From Yoonia vestfoldensis (GTDB lineage: Bacteria; Pseudomonadota; Alphaproteobacteria; Rhodobacterales; Rhodobacteraceae): a stretch of DNA of 64,000 bases. Made by a program: the position numbers and the translations under genes. Below, piece by piece: positions 17,212 through 25,581 of this stretch. A model generated the notes under the pieces. It saw nothing but the letters and a program-made list of their open reading frames with translations. It was not told where the DNA came from and searched no databases. The first letter of the stretch is position 1, and every line of letters starts with the position of its first letter. The stretch spans positions 3,173,501-3,237,500 of the forward strand of contig NZ_CP021431.1 in assembly GCF_002158905.1 (NCBI RefSeq), given 5' to 3'.

Positions 17212-17649
17212 TTACAGAAGCGGACTCATCAGTTTGTCCTGCGCTGCCGCCATGGCGGGCTGCATTTTTTTAATAAGCATGCGCCCTGCCTGCGTGATCC
17301 GTACAACGTTTGCGCGCGCGTCGTCTTTCGACGGCTCTCGCGTCACCAGATCATTACGCACCAGTCTTTTAATGACATCTGCGCCACTGGTACGGTCGAT
17401 GCCTACAGCTTTGGACAAAGTTAGTTGATCTAGGCCGTCATTTTCCTGCAAGACCGACAAAATAGCAAATTGAACAGCCGTCACACCGTCGGCTCCGCAT
17501 GCTTCAGCAAACAAACCGACATGAATCTGGTGCAACCGGCGTATCAAATAACCCGGCCTGCTCCAAAGTTGTTTATAACGGCCAGCTAGTTGAGGCATGT
17601 GATCGCTTGATGTCATAACGTGACGATACTTGGGTTTGTATTGATTCAT
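17212..17649 (-). pseudogene. MarR-family repressor, truncated by IS110 (PicR-like)
   Basis: This is the 5' part of a MarR regulator, 145 codons from ATG 17649 (AGGAGG nine bases upstream). The winged helix is visible: VTAVQFAILSVLQEN, LDQLTLSKAVGIDRTSGADV and the wing EPSKDDARANVVRIT. The stop now used (17212-17214) is supplied by the end of the IS110 element; the missing last 31 residues lie at 15546-15641. MarR dimerises through its terminal helices, so loss of the last helix probably inactivates or weakens repression. It is divergent from the picA operon, the usual position of the picolinate repressor, and the intergenic region contains operator-like palindromes. Confidence 0.85.
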
Positions 17650-17689
17650 TAACAGTTGCCTCCTGTACAGCTTGTGGAGGTTACTAAAC

Positions 17690-17737
17690 CAATTACGAGT
17701 TGCTAACAAATTAATTGAGAAGTATGCTCCTTATAAT
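17690..17737. promoter_or_regulatory. marR-picA divergent promoter and operator
   Basis: The region contains an inverted repeat CAATTA/TAATTG (17690-17695 and 17712-17717), an operator-like GAAGTATGCTCC (17719-17730; 10 of 12 positions match the perfect palindrome upstream of picC) and a TATAAT -10 hexamer at 17732-17737 for picA. The operator lies just upstream of the -10, a geometry that suits repression. Confidence 0.55.
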
Positions 17738-17774
17738 CACGGTTTAACTTCAATTTCAACGAGGAGGTCGCGAC

Positions 17775-20129
17775 ATGAAGACAGGTATTGGTGCAAAGGT
17801 TCCCCGCAAAGAAGACGCGCGCCACCTGAACGGGACTGCCCAATTCGTCGGTGATATTAAGATGTCGCACCTGTGGGAGGCCGCATATGTCCGCAGCCCC
17901 CTTGCCCATGCAAAGATAAAATCAATCACCAAACCAGAAGGGTTTGAGGACCGGGTGTTTTCGATGGCCGACATGGTCGGGCTTGGACCGATAGCGGCTC
18001 AATCAACGCTCCCCACATACAATCAGTCTAATCACTGGCCATTGGCCAAAGATAAGGTCAGGTTTGTAGGCGAATGTATTGTCATGTGCGTGGCGCCCAC
18101 GCGCGCCGAGGCAGAGGATCTAGCGGAGGCCGTCATTGTGGATCTGGAGCCTCTGCCAGTTCATGTCACGGTCGATACTGCCCTTGCCCCGAACGCCGAA
18201 AAGCTCCACGATGAATGGGAAAACAACCTGTTTCTGACAACGCAGTTCGACACCGACCTTACCGAAATCCGCAAAACCGCCGCCGTTGTCGTCGAGCGCG
18301 AGTATTCAACGGCACGGCAATGCATGGCTCCAATGGAGGGTAAAGGCGCGCTGGCCTATTGGGACGGCAAAGCAGATCAGCTTGTGATATACACCTCGAC
18401 ACAGGTACCTCATTTAATCCGCACAGGCTTGGCTGAATGTATGGGCCTTGATCAGGGCGAGGTACGAGTCATTGCACCCGATGTCGGCGGAGGCTTTGGT
18501 TACAAATGCGTCTTGCAGCCAGAAGAGCTGACAGTGGGGTGGGCTGCCAAACATCTTGGCCGGCCCATCCGCTGGACCGAAGACCGGCGCGAACATCTGA
18601 CTGCCGGTGCCAATACGCGCGAACACAAATACAAAATGACGGCTTATGCTGATGATACCGGTCGCCTTCTCGGCGTGGATGCCGATATCTGGGTCGATGT
18701 CGGCGCCTATTCCGTATGGCCGTTCACCGCCTGCCTCGAGGCTGCACAAGCAGGAGGCAACCTGCCCGGACCGTATGATCTGGGCGCTTATGCTTGCCGG
18801 ACCTATTCGGTCGCCACAAACAAGCCGGGATTCACGCCCTACCGCGGCGTAGCGCGCCCTGGCGTCTGTTTCGCGATGGAGCTGACGATTGACGCCATTG
18901 CGCGCGCGGTGGGTCGTGATCCGCTTGATGTGCGCCGCCTGAATCTGGTTCCCGGCAGCAAGATGCCTTACACGAACATCACCGGAAAATTCTATGACAC
19001 CGGTGATTATCCGGAAGCGGCGCGTCAGGCTGCCGAAATGATCGACGCAAAATCTTTTGCGAAACGCAAAGCAGAAGCGGCCAGCACGGGGCGGCATCTG
19101 GGGATCGGATTTTCGTCGTTCACAGAACAATCCGCACACGGCACAAAGGTATTCGCGTCCTGGGGGCTTGCGCTCGTGCCAGGCTACGAACAGGCGATGG
19201 TGAAACTGGCCCCGACCGGATCGGTCGAAGTCAAGTCAGGCAACCAAACAACAGGGCAAGGCCTCGAGACGACAATCGCGCAAGTGGCCAGTGACTGGCT
19301 GTCACTTGATATTTCCAGCATCAAGGTAACGATGGGCGATACGGGCATGACGCCCTATTCAACGGGCGCTTATGCGTCGCGCGGGATGGTGATGGCAGGT
19401 GGTGCTGTGTCAAAAGCATCCGAAGAGCTGGCCCGCCGTATTCGGGTACTGGGTGCCCATCTCCTGCAATGCAAAGCGGAAGAAACCGAACTGAAAGACG
19501 GTGCCGTCTTCAGAGGCGCAGCGTCGGTCAGCCTGAAACAGATCGCTCAGGCTTGGTATTTGCGGCCAGATCTGTTGCCCGACAATATCGAAACCACCGG
19601 AATGGAAGTCACCGAAGGATACAAGCCAACCATTGATACCGGTGTCTTTACGTATGCCACCCATGCCGCCGTCGTCGAAGTCGACATCGAAACCGGCAAG
19701 GTCGACATCCTCGATTATGTGATTTTCGAAGATTGCGGAACGCGGGTGAACCCGCTGATCCTTGATGGTCAATCTTATGGGGGTGCCGCGCAGGGGATCG
19801 GTACCGCACTTTTTGAAGAGGTGATTTATGACAGCGCGGGCCAGCCGCTGACCTCTACACTGGCGGACTATATCCTTCCGGGCCCTGCGGAATTGCCCAG
19901 TTTCCGCCTTGGTCATTCTGAATCGCCTTCGCCCTACTCGCGTCACGGGATCAAGGGCGTCGGCGAAGGAGCCGCAATCGCTCCCAGCGGGGCACTGGTG
20001 AACGCGATCAACGATGCGCTCACTCCGTTTGGGGCCGAGATTAACAGCATTCCAGCCACGCCGCACCGCATACTTCAGGCGATATTCGACGCCCGCGATG
20101 CCCGCGAAATGTTGGAGGCGGCAGAATGA
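17775..20129 (+). CDS. picA: Molybdenum hydroxylase large subunit (picolinate dehydrogenase-like)
   Basis: This 784-residue subunit binds molybdopterin cytosine dinucleotide in a xanthine dehydrogenase/CoxL-type hydroxylase. It would add OH from water to C6 of picolinate, giving 6-hydroxypicolinate, passing electrons to the FeS and FAD subunits. Visible motifs include QCMAPMEGKGALAYW, GGGFGYKC, YRGVARPG, QTTGQGLET, and the C-terminal GVGEGAA block with the catalytic Glu. The start ATG has GAGGAGG upstream. The three subunit genes overlap by four bases each. The substrate is inferred from the locus: 2,5-dihydroxypyridine enzymes plus a decarboxylase and a Rieske system. CO or nicotinate dehydrogenase are less likely alternatives. 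The symbol applies to the three-subunit enzyme. Confidence 0.8.
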   Translation: MKTGIGAKVPRKEDARHLNGTAQFVGDIKMSHLWEAAYVRSPLAHAKIKSITKPEGFEDRVFSMADMVGLGPIAAQSTLPTYNQSNHWPLAKDKVRFVGECIVMCVAPTRAEAEDLAEAVIVDLEPLPVHVTVDTALAPNAEKLHDEWENNLFLTTQFDTDLTEIRKTAAVVVEREYSTARQCMAPMEGKGALAYWDGKADQLVIYTSTQVPHLIRTGLAECMGLDQGEVRVIAPDVGGGFGYKCVLQPEELTVGWAAKHLGRPIRWTEDRREHLTAGANTREHKYKMTAYADDTGRLLGVDADIWVDVGAYSVWPFTACLEAAQAGGNLPGPYDLGAYACRTYSVATNKPGFTPYRGVARPGVCFAMELTIDAIARAVGRDPLDVRRLNLVPGSKMPYTNITGKFYDTGDYPEAARQAAEMIDAKSFAKRKAEAASTGRHLGIGFSSFTEQSAHGTKVFASWGLALVPGYEQAMVKLAPTGSVEVKSGNQTTGQGLETTIAQVASDWLSLDISSIKVTMGDTGMTPYSTGAYASRGMVMAGGAVSKASEELARRIRVLGAHLLQCKAEETELKDGAVFRGAASVSLKQIAQAWYLRPDLLPDNIETTGMEVTEGYKPTIDTGVFTYATHAAVVEVDIETGKVDILDYVIFEDCGTRVNPLILDGQSYGGAAQGIGTALFEEVIYDSAGQPLTSTLADYILPGPAELPSFRLGHSESPSPYSRHGIKGVGEGAAIAPSGALVNAINDALTPFGAEINSIPATPHRILQAIFDARDAREMLEAAE

Positions 20130-20950
20130 AACCAGTTCCTTTTTCACACAATATCGCTGACACACTACAGCTCGCCAGCAAGGCACTCAACACTGACGGC
20201 AGCAAGATTATCGCAGGCGGTCAATCCATTGGTCCTATGCTCAACCTGCGCCTAGTGCGCCCGACAACCCTGATTGGCGTCACCCGACTGGAAGAGCTGC
20301 AAAAAATTCATATAATAGGCGACACTCTGTCCATCGGTGCTGCCGTCACACATGCACGCATCGAAGACGGCATCGATGGTGTCGATCTTCCGCCCATGAT
20401 GCGCCATGTGGCCCGCAGCATCGCCTACCGCGCCGTCCGGAACAAAGGCACATTGGGCGGGTCACTTGCCCACGCGGATCCCGCGGCCGATTGGGTCACA
20501 ACAATGACAGCACTTGATGCGCAACTCGTGATCAGGGACGCGCGCGGAAAATCGCGGCGTGAACCGATGGCCAGTTTCATGCGCGGTGCCTATCGGACGG
20601 GATTGCAACAGGACGAATGTATCACCGCCGTGGAAATGCCCGTTGCCATGGGACAGGCCTTATGGGGGTACGATAAAATCTGCCGCAAGGTCGGAGAATT
20701 TGCAGATGCGATCGGTGCGATCGTGATACACCCAGATTTGAAATATGCCCGCGTCGTCGTTGGTGCGACAGAAGATGCACCGCTACTGCTGCCGGACATG
20801 GCCCGCGAAATTGCGCGCACCGCAACCGCTCCTTCACTGGGTGACATCGACAGCACGCTCGCGACATATCTGCCCGGCGCGTCACGCGTGAAAAGACAAC
20901 TGTTGAAAACCGCCCTGTCGCGCGCCATTGCAAAGGTTATACCATCATGA
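20126..20950 (+). CDS. picA: Molybdenum hydroxylase FAD subunit
   Basis: This 274-residue CoxM-type subunit carries the FAD-binding PCMH fold. Motifs include KIIAGGQSIGPMLNLRL near residues 32-48 and the RNKGTLGGSLAHADPAADW block near 105-125, both contacting FAD. It accepts electrons from the iron-sulfur subunit. ATGA overlaps join it to the large subunit upstream and the FeS subunit downstream, so subunits are made in equal amounts. Its role in picolinate oxidation is by association. Confidence 0.82.
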   Translation: MKPVPFSHNIADTLQLASKALNTDGSKIIAGGQSIGPMLNLRLVRPTTLIGVTRLEELQKIHIIGDTLSIGAAVTHARIEDGIDGVDLPPMMRHVARSIAYRAVRNKGTLGGSLAHADPAADWVTTMTALDAQLVIRDARGKSRREPMASFMRGAYRTGLQQDECITAVEMPVAMGQALWGYDKICRKVGEFADAIGAIVIHPDLKYARVVVGATEDAPLLLPDMAREIARTATAPSLGDIDSTLATYLPGASRVKRQLLKTALSRAIAKVIPS

Positions 20951-22122
20951 ATGCCACCGTTACGCCTTCTGTCGCCAAACAGCCAGTATCGTTGATAGTG
21001 AACAACATGCCCGAGACTGTTCACGTAACTCCGCGCACGACACTGGCGGAAATTCTGCGCGACCATCTGGATCTGACGGGAACACATCTGGGCTGTGAAC
21101 AGGGTGTATGTGGCGCCTGCACGGTCATGGTGGACGGACGTCCGGAACGCGCGTGCCTGACCTTTGCCGTATCTTGCGAAGGTGCCGCAGTCGAAACTGT
21201 CGAAGGATTCAAAGGCGACGATCTGATGGATCGACTACGGGCCGCGTTTCACCGCAATCACGCGCTACAATGCGGGTTTTGCACACCCGGCATGCTCGCA
21301 ACTGCGCGCGATCTGGTCGAACGGCTCGATACCGCCGACGAAGTGCGCATCCGCAACGAATTGTCAGGAAATTTGTGCCGTTGCACCGGATACGTCGGGA
21401 TTGTAAACTCCATCATGCAAGTGATCGAAGAAAGGCGCGCATGCGGCCTTCCGTGCACCGGTACGCCGCGCCTTGACCGCGCCCCACCGACAGGATTCGC
21501 GCCCTTTGATGCTGACATCTTCAAACAACCGTCAGCCCCCGCCGTGTCATCCGGGACGATGACTGTTGAAAACGGATGGTCTGTCGTCAAACGCGAGGTC
21601 GCGATCAACCATTCATCGGATACCGTCTGGGCGCATTTTTCAGATCTGGACGCGGTCGCGGCCTGTCTGCCGGGGGCGAAACTCGCCCAACATGACGACA
21701 GCACTTTTGAAGGTCATATCAGCGTCGCCTTTGGCCCCATTGCTGCAAAATTCGAAGGCGAGGGCACCTATAAAACCGACGATAGTACCCGCATCGGCAC
21801 CGTATCGGGGCGCGGCAAGGATCGCGGCGGCCAATCCGCAGTCGAAGGTGAACTAAGCTATACAGTCCGGCGCGCGCAAGGCAACCCGGATGCGTCCGTC
21901 GTGGATGTCGGGTTCCGGTTCCGTATTCAAGGCATTCTTGGCCAGTTTAACCGGCCCGAACTGGTCAACGGTTTTGTCGATTATATTCTGGGCGAGTTTG
22001 TCGCCAACTGCGACTCCGTCTTATCGGGGGGCGAATTGCGCTACAACAAAGGCATCAGCGCGTTTACCATGATCCGCGTCATTATCGCTGGCAAACTGCG
22101 GGCCTTGTTTCAGCGAAGCTGA
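20947..22122 (+). CDS. picA: Molybdenum hydroxylase FeS subunit fused to a CoxG domain
   Basis: The first 165 or so residues are a CoxS-type double [2Fe-2S] subunit: CEQGVCGACTVMVDGRP gives the plant-type cluster, and CGFCTPGM followed by CRCTGY gives the second cluster. After a linker the protein continues (about residues 205-391) as an SRPBCC/CoxG domain (VKREVAINHSSDTVWAHFSD, later FNRPELVNGFVDYILGEF). CoxG is normally a separate protein that helps anchor or mature CO-dehydrogenase-like hydroxylases. The fusion makes a 391-residue subunit, more than twice the usual FeS subunit length. It is the last gene of the operon and is followed by a strong hairpin. Confidence 0.84.
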   Translation: MNATVTPSVAKQPVSLIVNNMPETVHVTPRTTLAEILRDHLDLTGTHLGCEQGVCGACTVMVDGRPERACLTFAVSCEGAAVETVEGFKGDDLMDRLRAAFHRNHALQCGFCTPGMLATARDLVERLDTADEVRIRNELSGNLCRCTGYVGIVNSIMQVIEERRACGLPCTGTPRLDRAPPTGFAPFDADIFKQPSAPAVSSGTMTVENGWSVVKREVAINHSSDTVWAHFSDLDAVAACLPGAKLAQHDDSTFEGHISVAFGPIAAKFEGEGTYKTDDSTRIGTVSGRGKDRGGQSAVEGELSYTVRRAQGNPDASVVDVGFRFRIQGILGQFNRPELVNGFVDYILGEFVANCDSVLSGGELRYNKGISAFTMIRVIIAGKLRALFQRS

Positions 22123-22137
22123 CTGCCCAACGGTCCC

Positions 22138-22189
22138 TAACAAAAAAGTGGGCGCGAACGATAATACGTTCGCGCCCACTTTTTTGTTA
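22138..22189. terminator. Bidirectional terminator between convergent pic operons
   Basis: A perfect 23-base inverted repeat (22138-22160 and 22167-22189) with a 6-base ATAATA loop lies 15 bases after the picA FeS gene and 32 bases before the end of the oppositely oriented Rieske beta gene. The stem core is GTGGGCGCGAACG, flanked by A6/T6 so that either strand ends in a T-run. It should terminate both operons. Confidence 0.9.
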
Positions 22190-22221
22190 AAAACAGTCTT
22201 TTGTCAGACCGGACTGTTATG

Positions 22222-22779
22222 TCAGACTGGTAGGACGAGCGCATTATGGACAAGCAGCGTATCATAAATCGCGATGCGTGATTTCAACAAAAGGCTACCG
22301 TTGCCCTGTGTCTCAAAAATATCCTGCATCCGTCCGGCCATATGCAGACGCCCCTCGGGCAATTCAGCCAGCACCTCGATCAGGATAAAATTGGTTTCGG
22401 ACCTGATTGTCCCAGTGTCGTCTATGCCCAAGATACGGGTATTTGTCATAAAGTGGCGCAAATATCGCGGGCCGAACATGGAGGTCTTGGCGATCGCCAT
22501 CGCACGATCTTTCATCATGTTCTTGCCTTCGCAGTAGACAAGCCCCACAGGAAGCCCGTGATCGTAGTTTTCACGGCTGACGATATTGTAAAATCCGTCT
22601 TCCGTGAAAAACTCTGGCCAGTCTTCCAGATCACCGTCGTCAAGTACGGCACAATAGATCGCGTTAAACGCCTCGACTGCGTATCGGGCATCGCGCACGG
22701 CGGGGCTCGTGGCACGCTGCAACGCGCCTGTCACGTCTTTCAGTCCGACATCAAGTGACGGTTTTGTTTCGCGGCTCAT
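22222..22779 (-). CDS. picB: Rieske oxygenase small (beta) subunit
   Basis: This 185-residue protein has the cystatin/SnoaL-like fold of aromatic-ring-hydroxylating dioxygenase beta subunits (DARYAVEAFNAIYCAVLDDG, then EDWPEFFTEDGFYNIVSREN). It is structural and stabilises an alpha3beta3 hexamer. Its ATG overlaps the stop of the giant alpha/reductase gene by four bases. In the known picolinate pathway the second hydroxylation (6-hydroxypicolinate to 3,6-dihydroxypicolinate) uses the multi-component PicB; this protein is the small oxygenase part of that step by inference. Confidence 0.8.
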   Translation of the reverse strand: MSRETKPSLDVGLKDVTGALQRATSPAVRDARYAVEAFNAIYCAVLDDGDLEDWPEFFTEDGFYNIVSRENYDHGLPVGLVYCEGKNMMKDRAMAIAKTSMFGPRYLRHFMTNTRILGIDDTGTIRSETNFILIEVLAELPEGRLHMAGRMQDIFETQGNGSLLLKSRIAIYDTLLVHNALVLPV

Positions 22780-25580
22780 ACGCCCATCTCCTCGCGCCAG
22801 TGCTGATAAAGTGCGCGGATCGCAGCCTCTGATATCAGAGTTTCAGATGTGCCAGCGGGCACGTCGGGATCGAGCTGCACCATGTGATTTGCAGGTTTGG
22901 CTGAATTCAGCATTCCGTCCTGCACAAACTTTATCGCCTCGTTGTCTTCCAATCCAAGAAAACCCGCAGGGCCCATCAAATTGCCCTGACGCAATCGGTG
23001 GCGTATCATTTCTTCGTCATCGTCCTCGTACCCGAACATGGTCCAGATCATAGTAAATTCGTTTGGACCGTTGGGTACTAGCTGGCGCACGCCAAGCGTG
23101 TTCATCTCGCGTTGAACAATTAGATTCGGCCAGACAACCTGCATGGTGACAGACCACGGGCTGTCGAATTCTGGCACATAATCCATCAAACGCGGATCCG
23201 ATAACGTCATACCATCCCGATACGCACGCATCTCTTTCTTGTTTTCGTCCGAAACGCTCTTGTCGCTCTTGGCCGACGCCATGGTCGAATGGCGGCCTTT
23301 GGGGTCGCAGATCATGGCAGACTTGTTACCTGCCACCAAAAGCCCAAAGGTCACCAGAAACGTATGCAGCAATGTCGCGTGATACGGATCTTTCAGATTC
23401 TCCGGATACAATTTCCAGTTGCCCATAATAGTATGACGGTAATGACCGAACAGCTTTAGCTTACGACCCGAAAACACGGCGTCAAAGTCTGTCAGCATGG
23501 CCTCGCCCATGTAATCCTCGAAACTTTCCATGTTGTCGGCAAAAGACGCAAAAATCACACCGCCGCGCTTTGTAACATTCAACTTACGCAACCCGTGATC
23601 CGCCGCATTAAAATCGGCTGGCATTCCGCCCTCTCCGTTGGCACCACGGCGAAACGGAACACCCGCCAGATTGCCTTTCAGATCATAGCTCCATTCGTGG
23701 TAAGGGCAGACAAATTCGGTACTGTTACCACGCAGCTCACGGCAAAATTCAGCGGCACGATGCGAACAACGGTTTTCAAAAACATGGACTTCGCCATCTT
23801 CGTCCCGTGACACAACAACTGGGGTCGGCCCGACATATGACCGCACGAAATCACCTGTGTTCGGCACTTCACACTCGAGCGCCACATAGTTCCAAGTTGG
23901 CCCCTGGAAAATACGCTCGACTTCACGGTCATAGACATCCTGATTGGTATAGACCCAATCAGGCACGCGGGTCAGCCCTTCGGCTGGCCAGACAAACCGG
24001 CTCTCAAATGATTGTTGCTTCATGTCATCCTCCTCGTTGTCGCCCGCTTCGGACCCACCGGTCGCAAGCGGCTGTCCATTCGCCATCAAAGACCTTGCTG
24101 CACGCAACGCAGACGGATCACCGAAATCTATGACGCATTTGACCCTGCCAATTGCGTCCTGACCCAAAAAGACCGGCGCCTTGTCACCGTCGCGGCGCAC
24201 AACAGCCATGTCGGGGTCAGTCTGTCCGTAAATCTGGATCGTCGCACCGAACAGATCAGACCAGAACCACGGCGCATCTTCGGCAACGGGACTGTGTCTG
24301 GTGATATGCCGGGCAACGCGTTCTGCGCTTAACCGCGCATTCTGCCAGCTTTCCATACGTTGGAACGGTCCGCCGGGGCGCTCCTGACGGACAGCAACAT
24401 CACCCACAGCGTAAACGCCCGCAAGGTTTGTACGGTTGGCCACATCGACTAGTATCCCACCTTTGTCATGGGTTTTGATGTCAGCGTCCGACGCCAAATC
24501 GTCGTTGGGGATTGCCCCAATTCCGGCGATGATGACATCCGCATCAATCAAACGGCCGTCGCCCAATCCCACACCCTTGTCACTGACATTCGTGATGCGC
24601 GCACCCAGTTCAATAGAAACGCCGTGCTGCTTGGCAATTCCGGCCAGATAATCGGCGGGTGCCGCGGGCAAAAGACGGGTCATCAAGCGTGGTTGTGCTT
24701 CAATCACTGTCGCTTTCGCGCCCAACTTTCGCGCAGCAGAGGCCAGCTCGAGCCCGATGAAACCGCCGCCGATGACGGCAACGCTTTGCGCAGTTTTCAA
24801 CGCAGCGCCAAGATGTTCGGCGTCGTGCAAATCGCGCAAATAATGTATGCGCGTGTCATCAGACCCGCTAACGACAAGTTTACGAGGGCGCGCACCAGTA
24901 GCAAGGACCAGAATGTCATAGGAAATAGTTTCGCCATTCGACAAACGAACCGTTTTGTCGTTAGAATAGATGGCGGAAACACTTACACCCAGCATCATTT
25001 TCACCTGCAACTCCGCGGCCTGACCTGCCTGAAAGACATACGCATCTTCAATCGTCGTCACACCAGCCAGCAGTTCCTTTGACAGCGGCGGGCGTTCATA
25101 TGGCATATGTGCCTCAGACCCTATTAGAACGATACGACCACCAAAGCCGTGTTTACGCACCGCAATCACCGTCTCGGCACCCGCCTGCCCAGCCCCGATC
25201 ACGACAAGCGTGCGATCATCCGATCCAATGACATGCGCGGTCGTGACCGCTTCATCTAGTTGTTGCGCGGGCGTGTTGATATCCACCCATACAAATCCAT
25301 CTTCTTGTTTAACTGCATAGGTTGCGATGTCCTTGGAAACCGGCGCGCTAAGTGCTTTGCCGGACCGGATGTCGAACAGGCCTTGGTGCAAGGGACATTC
25401 GATGCAGCCACCTTCAACGTGGCCATCTGTTAGATAGGCAAAAGCATGCGTACAGATATTGCCTGTTGCATAAACTTCGCCGTCAACAGCCCATAACGCG
25501 ATTCGTAGCCCGTCAACCTCTGTGGCGATCGCACCCTGCTCCAAAACCTGCCTAGTCTCAAGCGTCTTGAACCAGTCCAT
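22776..25580 (-). CDS. picB: Fused Rieske ferredoxin, FAD reductase and oxygenase alpha subunit
   Basis: This 934-residue ORF covers three functions. Residues 1-105 are a Rieske ferredoxin (C43, H45, C62, H65). Residues about 120-510 are a pyridine-nucleotide-disulfide-type ferredoxin reductase (FAD motif VVIGAGQAGAE, NAD motif VAVIGGGFIGLE, and VYAVGDVA). Residues 520-934 are a Rieske oxygenase alpha subunit (C605, H607, C625, H628; iron site D731, H734, H739 in NLKDPYHATLLH). The joint at Met520 is preceded in frame by GAGGAGG and GATGAC, a complete ribosome site, so a separate 415-residue alpha subunit may also be made by internal initiation. In known systems these are separate polypeptides. 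Role: 3-hydroxylation of 6-hydroxypicolinate, inferred from context. Confidence 0.82.
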   Translation of the reverse strand: MDWFKTLETRQVLEQGAIATEVDGLRIALWAVDGEVYATGNICTHAFAYLTDGHVEGGCIECPLHQGLFDIRSGKALSAPVSKDIATYAVKQEDGFVWVDINTPAQQLDEAVTTAHVIGSDDRTLVVIGAGQAGAETVIAVRKHGFGGRIVLIGSEAHMPYERPPLSKELLAGVTTIEDAYVFQAGQAAELQVKMMLGVSVSAIYSNDKTVRLSNGETISYDILVLATGARPRKLVVSGSDDTRIHYLRDLHDAEHLGAALKTAQSVAVIGGGFIGLELASAARKLGAKATVIEAQPRLMTRLLPAAPADYLAGIAKQHGVSIELGARITNVSDKGVGLGDGRLIDADVIIAGIGAIPNDDLASDADIKTHDKGGILVDVANRTNLAGVYAVGDVAVRQERPGGPFQRMESWQNARLSAERVARHITRHSPVAEDAPWFWSDLFGATIQIYGQTDPDMAVVRRDGDKAPVFLGQDAIGRVKCVIDFGDPSALRAARSLMANGQPLATGGSEAGDNEEDDMKQQSFESRFVWPAEGLTRVPDWVYTNQDVYDREVERIFQGPTWNYVALECEVPNTGDFVRSYVGPTPVVVSRDEDGEVHVFENRCSHRAAEFCRELRGNSTEFVCPYHEWSYDLKGNLAGVPFRRGANGEGGMPADFNAADHGLRKLNVTKRGGVIFASFADNMESFEDYMGEAMLTDFDAVFSGRKLKLFGHYRHTIMGNWKLYPENLKDPYHATLLHTFLVTFGLLVAGNKSAMICDPKGRHSTMASAKSDKSVSDENKKEMRAYRDGMTLSDPRLMDYVPEFDSPWSVTMQVVWPNLIVQREMNTLGVRQLVPNGPNEFTMIWTMFGYEDDDEEMIRHRLRQGNLMGPAGFLGLEDNEAIKFVQDGMLNSAKPANHMVQLDPDVPAGTSETLISEAAIRALYQHWREEMGV
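24021..24036 (-). promoter_or_regulatory. Internal ribosome site and ATG inside the fused picB ORF
   Basis: On the minus strand, GAGGAGG is followed after five bases by the in-frame ATG at 24023 that begins the oxygenase alpha domain. No stop codon separates the two domains; TGA is present in another frame at the same place. This looks like a former gene boundary that became a read-through fusion, or a dual-start gene. Confidence 0.55.
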
Positions 25581-25581
25581 A

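Larger units (their letters stand above)
15642..17214 (+). mobile_element. IS110-family (IS1111-like) element inside the MarR gene
   Basis: The 1573-base element is bounded by short inverted ends: TAACAGGGT at 15642-15650 and ACCCTGTTA at 17206-17214. There is no target duplication, as is common for IS110. It contains one DEDD recombinase gene, 146 bases of 5' non-coding sequence and 386 bases of 3' non-coding sequence. A long 3' non-coding end is expected for the IS1111 group, where the guide (bridge) RNA is encoded downstream of the recombinase. Boundaries come from the exact in-frame restoration of the MarR gene after removal. Confidence 0.85.

Noticed and set aside
17775..22122. Carbon monoxide dehydrogenase (CoxLMS) as the identity of the Mo hydroxylase
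   Set aside because: The subunit types match, and a CoxG domain is present, but I do not see the form-I active-site Cys loop of CoxL, and the other cox accessory genes are absent. The neighbouring pyridine-degradation genes fit a picolinate-type hydroxylase better.
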